64,000 nucleotides of DNA from Streptomyces sp. NBC_00523 (GCF_036346615.1 NZ_CP107836.1:1178001-1242000), one strand, 5' to 3'; positions 51,296 to 60,410 are shown, counted from the stretch's first letter. Notes: a model not told the origin generated them from the letters alone. Numbers and translations: made by a program.

Positions 51296-53440
51296 ATGCG
51301 ACGCCCTCAGAATCCGCACCCGGGCAATCTGCCCGCCGAGCTGAACGACTTCGTGGGCCGGGAGAGCGAACTGGCCGCTCTCGCCCGCTCCCTCGACGAG
51401 TCCCGGCTCGTGACCGTGACCGGGGTGGGCGGGGTCGGCAAGACCCGCCTGGTCACCAGAGCCGCGGCGCTTTTGGAGAAACGGTACTGCGACGGGGTGT
51501 GGCTGGTGGAGTTGTCCGCCGTCCACGACGCCGGTCTGCTGGAACACGCCGTGGCCGAGGCGCTGGGGCTCACCGACCACACCGCCCGGCCGCCCCGCGC
51601 GGCGATCGTGGAGCACTGCGCCGACCGCGGCCTCCTGCTGGTGATCGACGGCTTCGAGCACCTGGTGGACGAGTGCGCCGCGCTGGTACGGGAGCTGCTG
51701 CGCCGCGCCCCGCGGCTGCGGGTCCTGGCGGCGGGCCGGCTGCCGCTGGAGCTGGCGGGCGAGGCCGTCCACCCGCTCGCGACCATGACCGACGAGGACG
51801 CGCTCCGGCTGTTCGCCGAGCGGGCCGCCGGGGTGCGCCCCGACTTCCGGCTGACCGAGCACGGCCGCGCCCACGCCCGGGAGCTGTGCCGCCGGCTCGA
51901 CGGGATCCCGCTGGCCCTGGAGCTGGCGGCGGGGCGGCTGCGGGCCCTGTCGACCGAGCAGGTGCTGCAGCGGCTGGACGACCGCTTCCGGCTGCTGACC
52001 GGGGGCAGCCGGGGCGCGCTGGAGCGGCACCAGACGCTGCGGACGGCCATCGGCTGGAGCCATGAGCTGTGCGCGCCGCCGCAGCGGCTGCTGTGGGCCC
52101 GGCTCTCGGTCTTCGCCGGGCAGTTCGACCTGGAGGCCGTCGAGTACATCTGCAGCGGACCCGACCTGCCCGCCGATTCGGTGCTCGACGTGCTGTCCGG
52201 GCTGCTGGCCCAGTCCGTGGTGCTGCGCGAGGACTCCCCCGCCGGGACCCGCTACCGGATGCTGGACACCGTGCGCGAGTACGGGGCCGAGTGGCTGGCC
52301 GCCACCGGGGACACCGACCGGCTGCGCCGCCGTCACCGCGACTGGTTCCTGGGGCTCGCGACCTGGTGCGAGCTGGACTGGTTCAGCCCCCGGCAGGCGG
52401 AGGTGGCGGCCCGGGCCGAGAGCGAGCTGCCGAATCTGCGCCGGGCCATGGAGTGCTCGCTGGAGAGCCCGCAGGAAGCGCATCTGGCGCAGTACCTGGC
52501 GGGCACGCTGTGGTTCCTGTGGGTCGGCTGCGGGCGCCTCTCGGAGGGCCGGCACTGGCTGGAGCACGTACTGGAGGAGGAGACCCCGTACGACGCCTCG
52601 CGGCTGAAGGCCCTGTGGGTGCTGGGCTACGTGGCCGTCCTCCAGGGGGACCCGGTGGGGGCGATCTCCGCGCTGACGGAGTGCCGGGAGGAGGCCGCGG
52701 CGGCGGGTGACGCCACCGCCGCCGCGTACGCCGTGCACCGCACCGGATGCCTGGCCCTGGTCACCGACGACATGGAGCGCGCCCGGGGTCTCCTGGACGA
52801 CGCGCTCGCCCGCTACCGGGAGCTGGGCGAGCTGAACAGCAACGTCCTGATGGCCCAGGTCGAACTGGCCATGGCCACCGGCTTCCTGGGGGACGCGGAG
52901 CGGGCCGTCGCGATCTGCGAGGAGGTCCGGGACATCTGCGAGGACCACGGCGAGCGGTGGGCCCTGAGCTACGCGCTGTACGTCCTGGCCTACGCCGCCC
53001 TGGAGCGGGGCGACCCGGAGCGGGCCCGGGGGCTGCTCCTCGAATCGCTCGCCATCAGCCACGGCTTCCACGACCTGCTCGGCACGGTCCTGGTCCTCGA
53101 ACTGCTGGCCCTGGTCACGGTCACCGAGGGGGACGCGGCCGAGGCGGCGCTGCTCCAGGGGGCCGCCGACCGGATCTGGCCGTCGGTGGGGCTGCCGCTG
53201 TTCGGCTCGGCGTACTACGGGGCGCCGAGGGCCCGCTGCGAGGAGCTGGCGCTGCGGGAGCTGGGCGGGGCGCGGTACGCGGCGGCGCTCGGCGCGGGCG
53301 GTGAGCTGGTGCCGGACGTGGCGGTCGCCCGGGCGCTGCTGGCACGGGAGAACGCGAAAGCCCGCCGCCTCCCCGGGGACCGGGAAGGGGCGGGCCTGAG
53401 CGCCGGTGAAGAGCGGCTACGCCTGGATCAGCGGGCGTAG
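51296..53440 (+). CDS. NB-ARC/STAND-type ATPase with TPR-like C-terminus, no DNA-binding domain
   Basis: A 714-residue signal-transduction ATPase. Walker A is GVGGVGKT (43-50) and Walker B LLLVIDGF (113-120). Further NB-ARC elements follow (GIPLALELAAGRLRAL), a winged-helix-like part (QTLRTAIGWSHELC) and a C-terminal helical repeat region (about 370-690) of TPR character. It resembles the AfsR/LuxR-type STAND regulators but has neither the SARP nor the LuxR helix-turn-helix, so it is more likely a protein-level scaffold or sensor. Its 3' end overlaps the end of rpsD on the other strand by 13 bases and contains the rpsD terminator. The promoter suggests a nearly leaderless mRNA. Confidence 0.8.
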   Translation: MRRPQNPHPGNLPAELNDFVGRESELAALARSLDESRLVTVTGVGGVGKTRLVTRAAALLEKRYCDGVWLVELSAVHDAGLLEHAVAEALGLTDHTARPPRAAIVEHCADRGLLLVIDGFEHLVDECAALVRELLRRAPRLRVLAAGRLPLELAGEAVHPLATMTDEDALRLFAERAAGVRPDFRLTEHGRAHARELCRRLDGIPLALELAAGRLRALSTEQVLQRLDDRFRLLTGGSRGALERHQTLRTAIGWSHELCAPPQRLLWARLSVFAGQFDLEAVEYICSGPDLPADSVLDVLSGLLAQSVVLREDSPAGTRYRMLDTVREYGAEWLAATGDTDRLRRRHRDWFLGLATWCELDWFSPRQAEVAARAESELPNLRRAMECSLESPQEAHLAQYLAGTLWFLWVGCGRLSEGRHWLEHVLEEETPYDASRLKALWVLGYVAVLQGDPVGAISALTECREEAAAAGDATAAAYAVHRTGCLALVTDDMERARGLLDDALARYRELGELNSNVLMAQVELAMATGFLGDAERAVAICEEVRDICEDHGERWALSYALYVLAYAALERGDPERARGLLLESLAISHGFHDLLGTVLVLELLALVTVTEGDAAEAALLQGAADRIWPSVGLPLFGSAYYGAPRARCEELALRELGGARYAAALGAGGELVPDVAVARALLARENAKARRLPGDREGAGLSAGEERLRLDQRA
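53360..53395 (-). terminator. rpsD terminator inside the convergent ATPase gene
   Basis: GCCCGCC (53360-53366) and GGCGGGC (53389-53395) close a GC-rich hairpin, followed on the minus strand by TTTCGCGTTCT. It lies about 33 bases past the rpsD stop, within the last 27 codons of the plus-strand ATPase gene. Confidence 0.7.
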
Positions 53441-54042
53441 TACTCGACGACGAGCTGCTCGTCGCAGATCACGGGGATTTCCTTGCGGTTCGGGTCCCGG
53501 TCAAGGCGGAAGGCCAGGGCCTTCAGGTTCACCTGCAGGTAGCGCGGGGTCTCACCGTCGGTGTCGTAACCGCCCTCGCGAGCAACCTGGAAGGGGTGCT
53601 TGTCGCGGCTGCGCTCACGGACCATGACGATGTCGTCCGGACGGACGCGGAACGACGGCTTGTCGACCTTGCCACCGTTGACCTCGATGTGGCCGTGGAC
53701 GACCATCTGGCGCGCCTGGTAGATCGTCTTGGCGATACCGGAACGCAGGACCAGCGCGTCGAGGCGGCGCTCGAGCTCGACGACCAGCGCCTCGCCCGTC
53801 TTGCCCTCGGCCTTCTTGGCGCGGTCGTAGGCACGCGCCATCTGGCGCTCGCTGATGTCGTACTGCGCACGCAGACGCTGCTTCTCGAGCAGACGGACCT
53901 TGTAGTCCGAGTTCTGCTTGCGGCCGCGGCCGTGCTCGCCCGGCGGGTAGGGGCGGGCCTCGAAGTACTTGACCGCCTTCGGCGTCAGCGCGATGCCGAG
54001 CGCGCGGCTCTTCTTGACCTTGGGACGCGACTGATTAGGCAC
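53428..54042 (-). CDS. rpsD: 30S ribosomal protein S4
   Basis: S4 nucleates 30S assembly and binds 16S rRNA. The 204-residue protein has the bacterial S4 N-terminus (SRPKVKKSRALGIALTPKAV) and an S4 RNA-binding domain (about 95-160, with RLDALVLRSGIAKTIYQARQMVVHGHIEVNG). It lacks the four-cysteine zinc motif of the C+ form, so it is the C- type. It is separate from the main ribosomal operons. The GTG at 54042 has GGAGG upstream. Its upstream region contains an iron box shared with the divergent gene. Confidence 0.97.
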   Translation of the reverse strand: MPNQSRPKVKKSRALGIALTPKAVKYFEARPYPPGEHGRGRKQNSDYKVRLLEKQRLRAQYDISERQMARAYDRAKKAEGKTGEALVVELERRLDALVLRSGIAKTIYQARQMVVHGHIEVNGGKVDKPSFRVRPDDIVMVRERSRDKHPFQVAREGGYDTDGETPRYLQVNLKALAFRLDRDPNRKEIPVICDEQLVVEYYAR

Positions 54043-54065
54043 GTTCTCCAGACCTCCGTTGTAGG

Positions 54066-54084
54066 TTAGGTTAGGCTCACCTTA
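54066..54084. promoter_or_regulatory. iron box (DmdR1/IdeR operator) between rpsD and a DUF2470 gene
   Basis: TTAGGTTAGGCTCACCTTA matches the classical 19-bp desA-type iron box of Streptomyces (TTAGGTTAGGCTCACCTAA) at 18 positions. It lies in the 56-base gap between two divergent starts, 24 bases from the rpsD start and 15 from the DUF2470 start. It predicts repression by iron-loaded DmdR1. Which of the two genes responds is not known. Confidence 0.8.
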
Positions 54085-54098
54085 CTCAAGGAGATCGC

Positions 54099-54932
54099 AT
54101 GTCTCGCCCTGGGAACACCACACACGTCACGGACAGCACAGACAGCATCGACGCGCTTGATGGCGTCGAGATGACGGAGGACCGATCAGATCGTGGTCAG
54201 CCGCGTCCCAGCGGGCTTGAAATCACACGGATGCCGTCAGCAGCCGAGCGCACACGAACTCTCGTACAGAGTACCTGCTCCGCGGTACTGCTCGTTCCCG
54301 GGCTCGAAGCCGCGGGCTCGGACCAGCTCATGCCGCTGTCCCGGGGCGTGGGCCCGGACGGCGATCTGTTCCTGGAATTCCCCGCGGACTCCCCGGCCGT
54401 ACGGGCCGCGACGCACGCCCAGGACGACGAGCTGCCGGCCGTGCTGGAGGTCACGGACGTCGCTCCGGTCTCGGTACCCCACCGGATCCGGGGCCGCGCC
54501 CGGGTCAGCGGCTGGCTGACCGCCGTCCCCGGAATGGCGGGCCCCGGCCGGATGATGCTCCGCCTGGAGACGGACAAGGCGCACATCGACGACCTGTGGG
54601 GCGTGGAGGATGTCGAGGCCGAGAGCTTCCGCGACGCCGCCCCCGACCCGCTCGCCCTCCACGAGGCGGAGCTGCTCCAGCACCTCTACTCCTCGCACAC
54701 GGAGGAGCTGGCGTCGCTGTGCGAGCTGCTCGGCGAGCGGGCCGTGTGCTCCTGCCCCGAGCACCGGCCGGCCGTGGTGCCGCTGGTGCTGGACCGGTTC
54801 GGGCTGCGGGTGCGCTTCTGCGAGCAGGAGGGCGGCTGCTTCGACGCCCGCTTCGAGTTCCCCGAGCCGGTGCGGGACGTGGTGGAACTCAGCCACGCCA
54901 TGCACACGCTCTTCGCGGCCGCCGCTCACTGA
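54099..54932 (+). CDS. DUF2470 domain protein, putatively iron-regulated
   Basis: A 277-residue soluble protein. After about 44 poorly conserved residues, the conserved part begins near MPSAAERTRTLVQSTCSAVLLVPG, with a split-barrel-like section and a C-terminal DUF2470 module (about 180-275, with HEAELLQHLYSSHTEELASLCELL and a HAMHTLFAA end). DUF2470 also occurs in HugZ-type haem oxygenases, so a haem or iron connection is plausible. I chose the ATG at 54099 because AAGGAG precedes it closely; 54231 is a shorter alternative. The iron box directly upstream supports expression under iron limitation. Confidence 0.75.
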   Translation: MSRPGNTTHVTDSTDSIDALDGVEMTEDRSDRGQPRPSGLEITRMPSAAERTRTLVQSTCSAVLLVPGLEAAGSDQLMPLSRGVGPDGDLFLEFPADSPAVRAATHAQDDELPAVLEVTDVAPVSVPHRIRGRARVSGWLTAVPGMAGPGRMMLRLETDKAHIDDLWGVEDVEAESFRDAAPDPLALHEAELLQHLYSSHTEELASLCELLGERAVCSCPEHRPAVVPLVLDRFGLRVRFCEQEGGCFDARFEFPEPVRDVVELSHAMHTLFAAAAH

Positions 54933-54963
54933 GGAGCGCGTCGGACGCCCGCCGGGCACGGAC

Positions 54964-56340
54964 TCAGGCCGTACCCGTCCCGTCCTCGCCGTCCGTCCGG
55001 CCCAGCCGCTCCCTGACCCGGTCCACCACGTCCGCGTACCGCGCCTCGGCGCCGTAGCGGGTCGGGCGGTAGTACTGCTTGTCGCTCACCGCGTCCGGCG
55101 CGTACTGCTGGGCGGCGATGCCGCCGGGGACGTCGTGCGGGTAGACGTAGCCCTGGGCGTGGCCCAGCTTGGCCGCGCCCTTGTAGTGGCCGTCGCGCAG
55201 ATGGGCCGGGACCGGGCCGGCCAGCCCCTTGCGGATGTCCTCGCGGGCGGCGGAGATCGCCAGCGTCGCCGCGTTGGACTTGGGGGCGAGGGCCAGCGCG
55301 ATGGTGGCGTGGCTGAGGGTGAGCGCCGCCTCGGGGAAGCCGATCAGGGCCACCGCCTGGGCGGCCGCGACCGCGGTGGGCAGCGCCGTGGGGTCGGCGA
55401 GGCCGATGTCCTCGCTGGCCGAGATCATCAGCCGCCGGGCGATGAACCGCGGGTCCTCCCCCGCCTCGATCATGCGGGCCAGGTAGTGCAGGGCCGCGTC
55501 GACGTCGGAGCCCCGGATCGACTTGATCAGGGCGCTGGCCACGTCGTAGTGCTGGTCCCCGTCCCGGTCGTACTTCACGGCCGCGCGGTCGACGGTCTCC
55601 TCCAGGGTGAGGAGCGTGATCTCCTCCTCCTGCTTGGACAGCGCGGCCCCGGCGGCGGCCTCCAGGGCGGTCAGCGCGCGGCGGGCGTCGCCCCCGGCGA
55701 TGCGCAGCAAATGCTCCTCGGCGTCCTCCGCCAGGCCCACCGCTCCGCCGAGTCCGCGTTCGTCGGTGAGGGCGCGGCGCAGCAGGCCGCGCAGGTCGTC
55801 GTCGGTCAGGGGCTCCAGCGTCAGCAGCAGCGAGCGCGAGAGGAGCGGGGAGATGACGGAGAAGTACGGGTTCTCCGTGGTCGCGGCGATCAGGGTGACC
55901 CAGCGGTTCTCGACGGCGGGGAGCAGGGAGTCCTGCTGCGCCTTGGAGAAGCGGTGGATCTCGTCCAGGAAGAGGACGGTCTCCTTGCCGTACCCCCCGG
56001 TGGCGCGGCGGGCGCCCTCGATCACGGCGCGGACTTCCTTGACGCCGGCGGTGATCGCGGAGAGCTCCACGAACCGCTTGTTCGTCGCCTTGCTGACCAC
56101 GTACGCGAGGGTGGTCTTGCCGGTCCCGGGCGGGCCCCAGAGGATGACCGACGAGGGGCCGGCCGGTCCGCCGCCGCTCTCGCCGACCAGACGGCGCAGG
56201 GGCGAGCCCGGCTTGAGCAGATGCTGCTGGCCGACGACCTCGTCCAGCGTACGGGGACGCATCCGGACGGCCAGCGGGCTGCTGGACGGATCCTTCTCCT
56301 GGCGGTCTTCGGCAGCGGCGGTAAAGAGGTCGGGCTCCAC
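54964..56340 (-). CDS. rarA: replication-associated recombination protein A (RarA/MgsA)
   Basis: RarA is an AAA+ ATPase related to clamp loaders that acts at stalled replication forks. The 458-residue protein has Walker [10 protein letters not shown], Walker [11 protein letters not shown], sensor and arginine-finger segments, and the C-terminal family domain ([32 protein letters not shown]). GTG start at 56340. It converges with the DUF2470 gene and lies downstream of the VKOR homologue, from which a hairpin separates it. Confidence 0.95.
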   Translation of the reverse strand: MEPDLFTAAAEDRQEKDPSSSPLAVRMRPRTLDEVVGQQHLLKPGSPLRRLVGESGGGPAGPSSVILWGPPGTGKTTLAYVVSKATNKRFVELSAITAGVKEVRAVIEGARRATGGYGKETVLFLDEIHRFSKAQQDSLLPAVENRWVTLIAATTENPYFSVISPLLSRSLLLTLEPLTDDDLRGLLRRALTDERGLGGAVGLAEDAEEHLLRIAGGDARRALTALEAAAGAALSKQEEEITLLTLEETVDRAAVKYDRDGDQHYDVASALIKSIRGSDVDAALHYLARMIEAGEDPRFIARRLMISASEDIGLADPTALPTAVAAAQAVALIGFPEAALTLSHATIALALAPKSNAATLAISAAREDIRKGLAGPVPAHLRDGHYKGAAKLGHAQGYVYPHDVPGGIAAQQYAPDAVSDKQYYRPTRYGAEARYADVVDRVRERLGRTDGEDGTGTA

Positions 56341-56375
56341 GTCTCGAAGCCTATGTCACCGCACTGACAACGCCT

Positions 56376-56397
56376 CCGGGCCGGTCGTCCGGCCCGG
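56376..56397 (-). terminator. terminator after the VKOR gene
   Basis: CCGGGCCGG (56376-56384) and CCGGCCCGG (56389-56397) form a perfect 9-bp stem with a 4-nt loop. It starts 15 bases beyond the VKOR stop on the minus strand. Confidence 0.65.
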
Positions 56398-56411
56398 CGG
56401 TACGGCGCGGG

Positions 56412-57047
56412 TCAGCTGGTCCAGAAGTCCCACCAGCGGGTCAGGATCAGCATGCCGATGATGCCGATCCACAGCACCGGGGGCACCCAGTGGAACTCGG
56501 TGAGGCCGTTGCGCAGCCAGGAGGGCGCGGGGATGATCCGGTGCCGGATGTTGTGCGTGGTGACGTAGCAGAACATCAGGATGGTGGCGACCCAGGCCAG
56601 GCAGCACCACAGGCACAGCGAGTTGATGTTGTACAGCGACTGGTACTGGAGCCAGGTGCAGAAGCCGACGCCGAACAGCGTGCCCGCGTTCATGCCGAGC
56701 CAGTACCAGGGGCGGAAGCGGGCTCCGGCGAGGATGGCCAGGCCGATGGCGATGATCACCGGGTAGGTGACCATGCCGAGCCAGGGGTTGGGGAAGCCGA
56801 AGGCGGACGCCTGCTCGCTCTTCATGATGTTGCCGCAGGCGACCACGGGGTTGAGGCTGCACCCGGGGACGAAGGAGGGGTCCTCCATCATCTTGAGCTT
56901 GTCGAGCGTGATGACCCATGCGGCGAGCGTTCCGGCGGCGCCCGTGATCATCAGCAGGATGGCCAGCGCGCGGCTGCCGCCGATGGTCCGCTTCCCGCCC
57001 CTCTCGTCCTGGTCGGAGGAGGGATGGTCAACCGCTGCAGTCGTCAT
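56412..57047 (-). CDS. vitamin K epoxide reductase (VKOR) family membrane protein
   Basis: A 211-residue integral membrane protein with about five hydrophobic helices. VKOR proteins in actinobacteria reoxidise DsbA-like oxidases with quinone, driving disulfide formation in exported proteins. The active-site CxxC is in SLCLWCCLAWVAT, and the relay cysteine pair is in the loop CSLNPVVACGN. This is the expected pattern of a disulfide-generating VKOR. It lies 276 bases downstream of hisS and upstream of rarA. No DsbA partner is in the window. Confidence 0.9.
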   Translation of the reverse strand: MTTAAVDHPSSDQDERGGKRTIGGSRALAILLMITGAAGTLAAWVITLDKLKMMEDPSFVPGCSLNPVVACGNIMKSEQASAFGFPNPWLGMVTYPVIIAIGLAILAGARFRPWYWLGMNAGTLFGVGFCTWLQYQSLYNINSLCLWCCLAWVATILMFCYVTTHNIRHRIIPAPSWLRNGLTEFHWVPPVLWIGIIGMLILTRWWDFWTS

Positions 57048-57231
57048 ATCGCCGTTTCCGTCACTGAGTAGCCTGCTGGGGCAGGGTCATTGTGCCGCAC
57101 GGCCGGGCCGCTCTTCCGTTCGATGCACATAAAGACGTACGCACGCGAGCGGTCCCGTCCCGGAGCGGATCCCGGGCCCCACAGCCGCGACGAGGGTCCT
57201 CACACCCCGCACGCCGCTCACCCCGGCGTCA

Positions 57232-57264
57232 CATCCCGCACGGACGGAATCACCGTGCGGGATG
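57232..57264. repeat. inverted repeat between hisS and the VKOR gene
   Basis: CATCCCGCACGG (57232-57243) and CCGTGCGGGATG (57253-57264) form a perfect 12-bp stem with a 9-nt loop. It lies downstream of hisS and upstream of the VKOR gene. It may be an operator for the latter or a second terminator. Confidence 0.45.
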
Positions 57265-57290
57265 AATCCGCGCTCACCGCGTTGACGCGA

Positions 57291-57315
57291 GGGGGCGGGC
57301 GCACCGCCCGCCCCC
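57291..57315 (-). terminator. hisS terminator
   Basis: GGGGGCGGGC (57291-57300) and GCCCGCCCCC (57306-57315) form a perfect 10-bp stem with a 5-nt loop. It starts 9 bases past the hisS stop on the minus strand. Confidence 0.7.
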
Positions 57316-57323
57316 CGCACGTC

Positions 57324-58586
57324 TCAGGCGAGGCGCGCGCGGACCGTCTCGACCACGTCGGAGACGGGGACCGGCGTCTGCTCGCCGGACTCCATGTCCT
57401 TGAGCTGGACGTGGCCCTCGGCCAGGTCGCGCTCGCCGGCCACGATCGTGAACCGGGCGCCCGAGCGGTTGGCGCTCTTCATCGCGCCCTTCAGCCCCCG
57501 GCCGCCGAACGCGAAGTCCGCGGCCACGCCCTCCCGGCGCAGCCGGGTGACGACGCCGAACAGGACCCGGCGCGCCTCCTCGCCGAGCGGGACCGCGAAG
57601 ACGCTGGTGGCGGAGGGCAGGTCCAGCTCGATGCCCTCGGCCTCCAGGGCGAGGACCGTGCGGTCCACACCGAGCGCCCAGCCGACCGACGGGAGCGCCG
57701 GGCCGCCGATCATCTCGGAGAGCCCGTCGTAGCGGCCGCCGCCGCCCACCGCGGACTGCGAGCCGAGACCGTCGTGGACGAACTCGAAGGTGGTGCGCGT
57801 GTAGTAGTCGAGGCCGCGGACCAGCTTCTCGTCGTCCTCGTAGATCACCCCGGCCTCGTTGAGCAGGTCGCGGACCTGCTCGTGGTACGCCTTGCACGCG
57901 TCGCAGAGGAAGTCGCGCAGCACCGGGGCGCCGGTCAGCTGCTTCTGGACCTCGGGGCGCTTGTCGTCCAGGACGCGCAGCGGGTTGATCTCGATGCGCC
58001 GGCGGGTCTCCTCGTCCAGGTCGAGTTCGCGCAGGAAGCCCTGGAGCGCGTCCCGGTAGACGGGGCGGCACTCCTTGTCGCCCAGCGAGTTCAGCAGGAT
58101 CCGGAACTCGCGCAGGCCCAGCGCGCGGTACGCCTGGTCGGCCAGGATGATCAGCTCGGCGTCGAGCGCCGGGTCCTCGGCGCCGATGGCCTCCGCCCCG
58201 ACCTGCGAGAAGTGGCGGTAGCGGCCCTTCTGCGGGCGCTCGTAGCGGTAGTACGAGCCGGAGTACCAGAGCTTGACCGGCAGGTTGCCCAGCTTGTGGA
58301 GGTTGGCCTCCAGGGCCGCGCGGAGCACCGAAGCGGTGCCCTCGGGGCGCAGGGCGAGCTCGGAGCCGCCCTTGGTGGTGAGGGTGTACATCTCCTTGGT
58401 CACGATGTCGGTGGACTCACCGACGCCGCGCGAGAAGAGGGCCACGTCCTCGAAGCCGGGGGTCTCGATGTAGCCGTAGCCGGAGTTCTTCAGCGGGGCG
58501 GCGATCGCCTCGCGCACCGCCAGGTACTTCGCGGAGTCCGGCGGGGTCAGGTCGTACGTGCCCTTGGGGGCCTTGAAGGTGCTCAC
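57324..58586 (-). CDS. hisS: histidyl-tRNA synthetase
   Basis: HisRS charges tRNA-His. The 420-residue class II synthetase has motif 2 in [17 protein letters not shown], the histidine-binding [15 protein letters not shown], motif 3 around [13 protein letters not shown], and a C-terminal anticodon-binding domain (about 320-420). I chose the GTG at 58586, where [12 protein letters not shown] begins. The frame extends upstream through antisense of the next gene without support. It lies 11 bases after the metallo-hydrolase gene and is probably cotranscribed with it. No T-box leader was recognised. Confidence 0.97.
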   Translation of the reverse strand: MSTFKAPKGTYDLTPPDSAKYLAVREAIAAPLKNSGYGYIETPGFEDVALFSRGVGESTDIVTKEMYTLTTKGGSELALRPEGTASVLRAALEANLHKLGNLPVKLWYSGSYYRYERPQKGRYRHFSQVGAEAIGAEDPALDAELIILADQAYRALGLREFRILLNSLGDKECRPVYRDALQGFLRELDLDEETRRRIEINPLRVLDDKRPEVQKQLTGAPVLRDFLCDACKAYHEQVRDLLNEAGVIYEDDEKLVRGLDYYTRTTFEFVHDGLGSQSAVGGGGRYDGLSEMIGGPALPSVGWALGVDRTVLALEAEGIELDLPSATSVFAVPLGEEARRVLFGVVTRLRREGVAADFAFGGRGLKGAMKSANRSGARFTIVAGERDLAEGHVQLKDMESGEQTPVPVSDVVETVRARLA

Positions 58587-58597
58587 GATCGCTCTCG

Positions 58598-59293
58598 TCA
58601 CATTCCTCGTCGGGGCGCGTCCGCACCGGTCATCCCCGTCAGAAACGGGTTGGTGGCGCGCTCGCGGCCGATGGTCGTCTGGGGGCCGTGGCCGGACAGC
58701 ACCACGGTCGAGTCGTCGAGCGGCAGGCACACACGGGCCAGCGACTCGAGGAGCTCGGCGTGGTCGCCGCCGGGAAGGTCGGTGCGTCCGACGGAGCCGG
58801 CGAAGAGCAGGTCGCCCGAGAAGAGGACCGGCGGGACCTCCGGGGTCTCGGGCATCCTGAACGTCACCGACCCCTTGGTATGGCCGGGCGCGTGCGCGAC
58901 GCCGAACTCCATGCCCGCGAGGCTCAGCCGGGCGCCGTCGGTCAGCTCCTGGACGTCGTCCGGCTCCCCCACCGTCAGTTCGCCCATGAGCGGCATCCCG
59001 ATGGAGCGGCCGAGGGCCTTCTCCGGGTCGCTCATCATGTAGCGGTCCCGGGGGTGGATCCAGGCGGGGACATCGTGCGCGCCGCACACCGGGACGACCG
59101 AGGCGACGTGGTCGATGTGGCCGTGTGTGAGGACGACGGCGACGGGCTTGAGCCGATGCTTCCTCAGCGTTTCCTCGACTCCGGCGGCGGCCTGGTGGCC
59201 CGGGTCGATGATCACGCACTCCTCACCCGCGGCGGGGGCGACCAGGTAACAGTTGGTCCCCCAGGCCCCGGCGGGGAACCCGGCAATCAGCAC
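58598..59293 (-). CDS. MBL-fold metallo-hydrolase (glyoxalase II-like)
   Basis: A 231-residue metallo-beta-lactamase-fold protein. The zinc motif is [11 protein letters not shown], with later ligands in [22 protein letters not shown] and LSGHGPQT. It is of the hydroxyacylglutathione-hydrolase-like group found upstream of hisS in many actinobacteria. The physiological substrate is unknown; mycothiol-based thioesters are possible but not shown. The GTG at 59293 follows AAGGA. It is probably in an operon with hisS. Confidence 0.88.
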   Translation of the reverse strand: MLIAGFPAGAWGTNCYLVAPAAGEECVIIDPGHQAAAGVEETLRKHRLKPVAVVLTHGHIDHVASVVPVCGAHDVPAWIHPRDRYMMSDPEKALGRSIGMPLMGELTVGEPDDVQELTDGARLSLAGMEFGVAHAPGHTKGSVTFRMPETPEVPPVLFSGDLLFAGSVGRTDLPGGDHAELLESLARVCLPLDDSTVVLSGHGPQTTIGRERATNPFLTGMTGADAPRRGM

Positions 59294-59442
59294 GATCGTC
59301 CTTAAATGGTTGTCCTACGCGGAAGAGCGACCGCGAGGTCACAGCAGTTCAGAGCCTACCGGCGCTCCTCATTCCACAGCTAACCCATATACGGTACGGG
59401 GCGACCCAGGCTCGAACACACGACGTACAAGGAGAACACCCG

Positions 59443-60237
59443 GTGGTCACCAGCGATCAGCGGCGGCGGCAGCTCGCCCGGGAGAAGTACGAGCGGCAGC
59501 AGCGACGCCGGGAGGACGCCCGGCGGCGTACGAGGCGGCTGACGCTCGCCATCACCTCGGCGGTCGCCGTGGTGGCGGTCATCGGCGGCGCGACGTACCT
59601 CGCCACCAGCGGGAACGACGACAAGGACAAGACGGACGCGGCGGCGAGCCAGAGCCCGTCGGCCGAGGCGTCGCCCTCCCCCACGGAGGAGGCGAAGCCC
59701 GAGCCCGCGATGAAGATCGACAAGAAGGCCTCGTACACGATGTCGCTCAAGACGAGCCAGGGCGACATCGCGTTCACCATGGACGCGTCGAAGACCCCGC
59801 ACACGACGAACTCCTTCAAGTCGCTGGCCGACAAGAAGTTCTTCGACGGCACCAAGTGCCACCGGCTGACCACGGAGAACATCTACGTCCTCCAGTGCGG
59901 CGACCCCAAGGGCGACGGCACCGGCGGTCCGGGCTACACGATCCCCGACGAGAACCTGACCGCGCTGGGCAAGGCGGGCGCGGACGGCTCGGTGACGTAC
60001 CCGGCGGGCACGGTGGCGATGGCCAATACCGGTCAGGCGCACACCGGTGGCAGCCAGTTCTTCCTGGTCTACAAGGACAGCAAGCTGCCGCCCACGTACA
60101 CGCCGTTCGGCACGATGGACGCGAAGTCGCTGAAGGCCGTGGAGGCCGTCGGCAAGGCCGGAGTGGACGGCGGCGGCCCCGACGGGGCGCCGAAGAAGGC
60201 CGTGAACATCTCGAAGCTGACCGTCGACAAGAAGTGA
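59443..60237 (+). CDS. membrane-anchored cyclophilin-type peptidyl-prolyl isomerase
   Basis: A 264-residue protein. A basic N-terminus (RRRQLAREKYERQQRRREDARRRTRR) precedes one transmembrane helix (about residues 32-55, LTLAITSAVAVVAVIGGATYLA). A Ser/Pro/Glu-rich linker follows, then a cyclophilin domain (about 92-264). Active-site equivalents are seen as CHRLTTENIYVLQCGDP and GSQFFLVYKDSKLPP. The domain is extracytoplasmic, so it should assist folding of exported proteins. The GTG at 59443 has AAGGAG upstream. It diverges from the metallo-hydrolase gene. Confidence 0.92.
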   Translation: MVTSDQRRRQLAREKYERQQRRREDARRRTRRLTLAITSAVAVVAVIGGATYLATSGNDDKDKTDAAASQSPSAEASPSPTEEAKPEPAMKIDKKASYTMSLKTSQGDIAFTMDASKTPHTTNSFKSLADKKFFDGTKCHRLTTENIYVLQCGDPKGDGTGGPGYTIPDENLTALGKAGADGSVTYPAGTVAMANTGQAHTGGSQFFLVYKDSKLPPTYTPFGTMDAKSLKAVEAVGKAGVDGGGPDGAPKKAVNISKLTVDKK

Positions 60238-60362
60238 TGGAGGGGGCGGGCCCGGCGGGCGGCGAATAAATCCGGCCGTGCTGAGTGCGGACAGCCGGGC
60301 GGCCCGTCGCCTAGATTGGCGTCGTGCAGGGCGGGCGGTGCCCGCCCCAGGAAACTGTGGAC

Positions 60363-60394
60363 GATGCCAGGGGGGTGATCCCCTCGCGGGCATC
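60363..60394 (+). promoter_or_regulatory. leader hairpin before the DUF349 gene
   Basis: GATGCC (60363-60368) pairs with GGCATC (60389-60394), and inside it a G-run (60370-60375) pairs with CCCC (60380-60383). It ends 4 bases before the GGAGGAGG ribosome binding site. It may influence initiation. No known riboswitch class was recognised. Confidence 0.35.
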
Positions 60395-60410
60395 AGGTGG
60401 AGGAGGCGCT

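Noticed and set aside
51296..53440. AfsR-type SARP or LuxR regulator
   Set aside because: The ATPase and repeat parts fit, but neither an N-terminal SARP domain nor a C-terminal LuxR helix-turn-helix is present in the translated protein.
58587..58597. T-box leader for hisS or alaS
   Set aside because: No T-box sequence or specifier structure is visible. hisS follows its neighbour by 11 bases and alaS overlaps its neighbour by one base, leaving no room.
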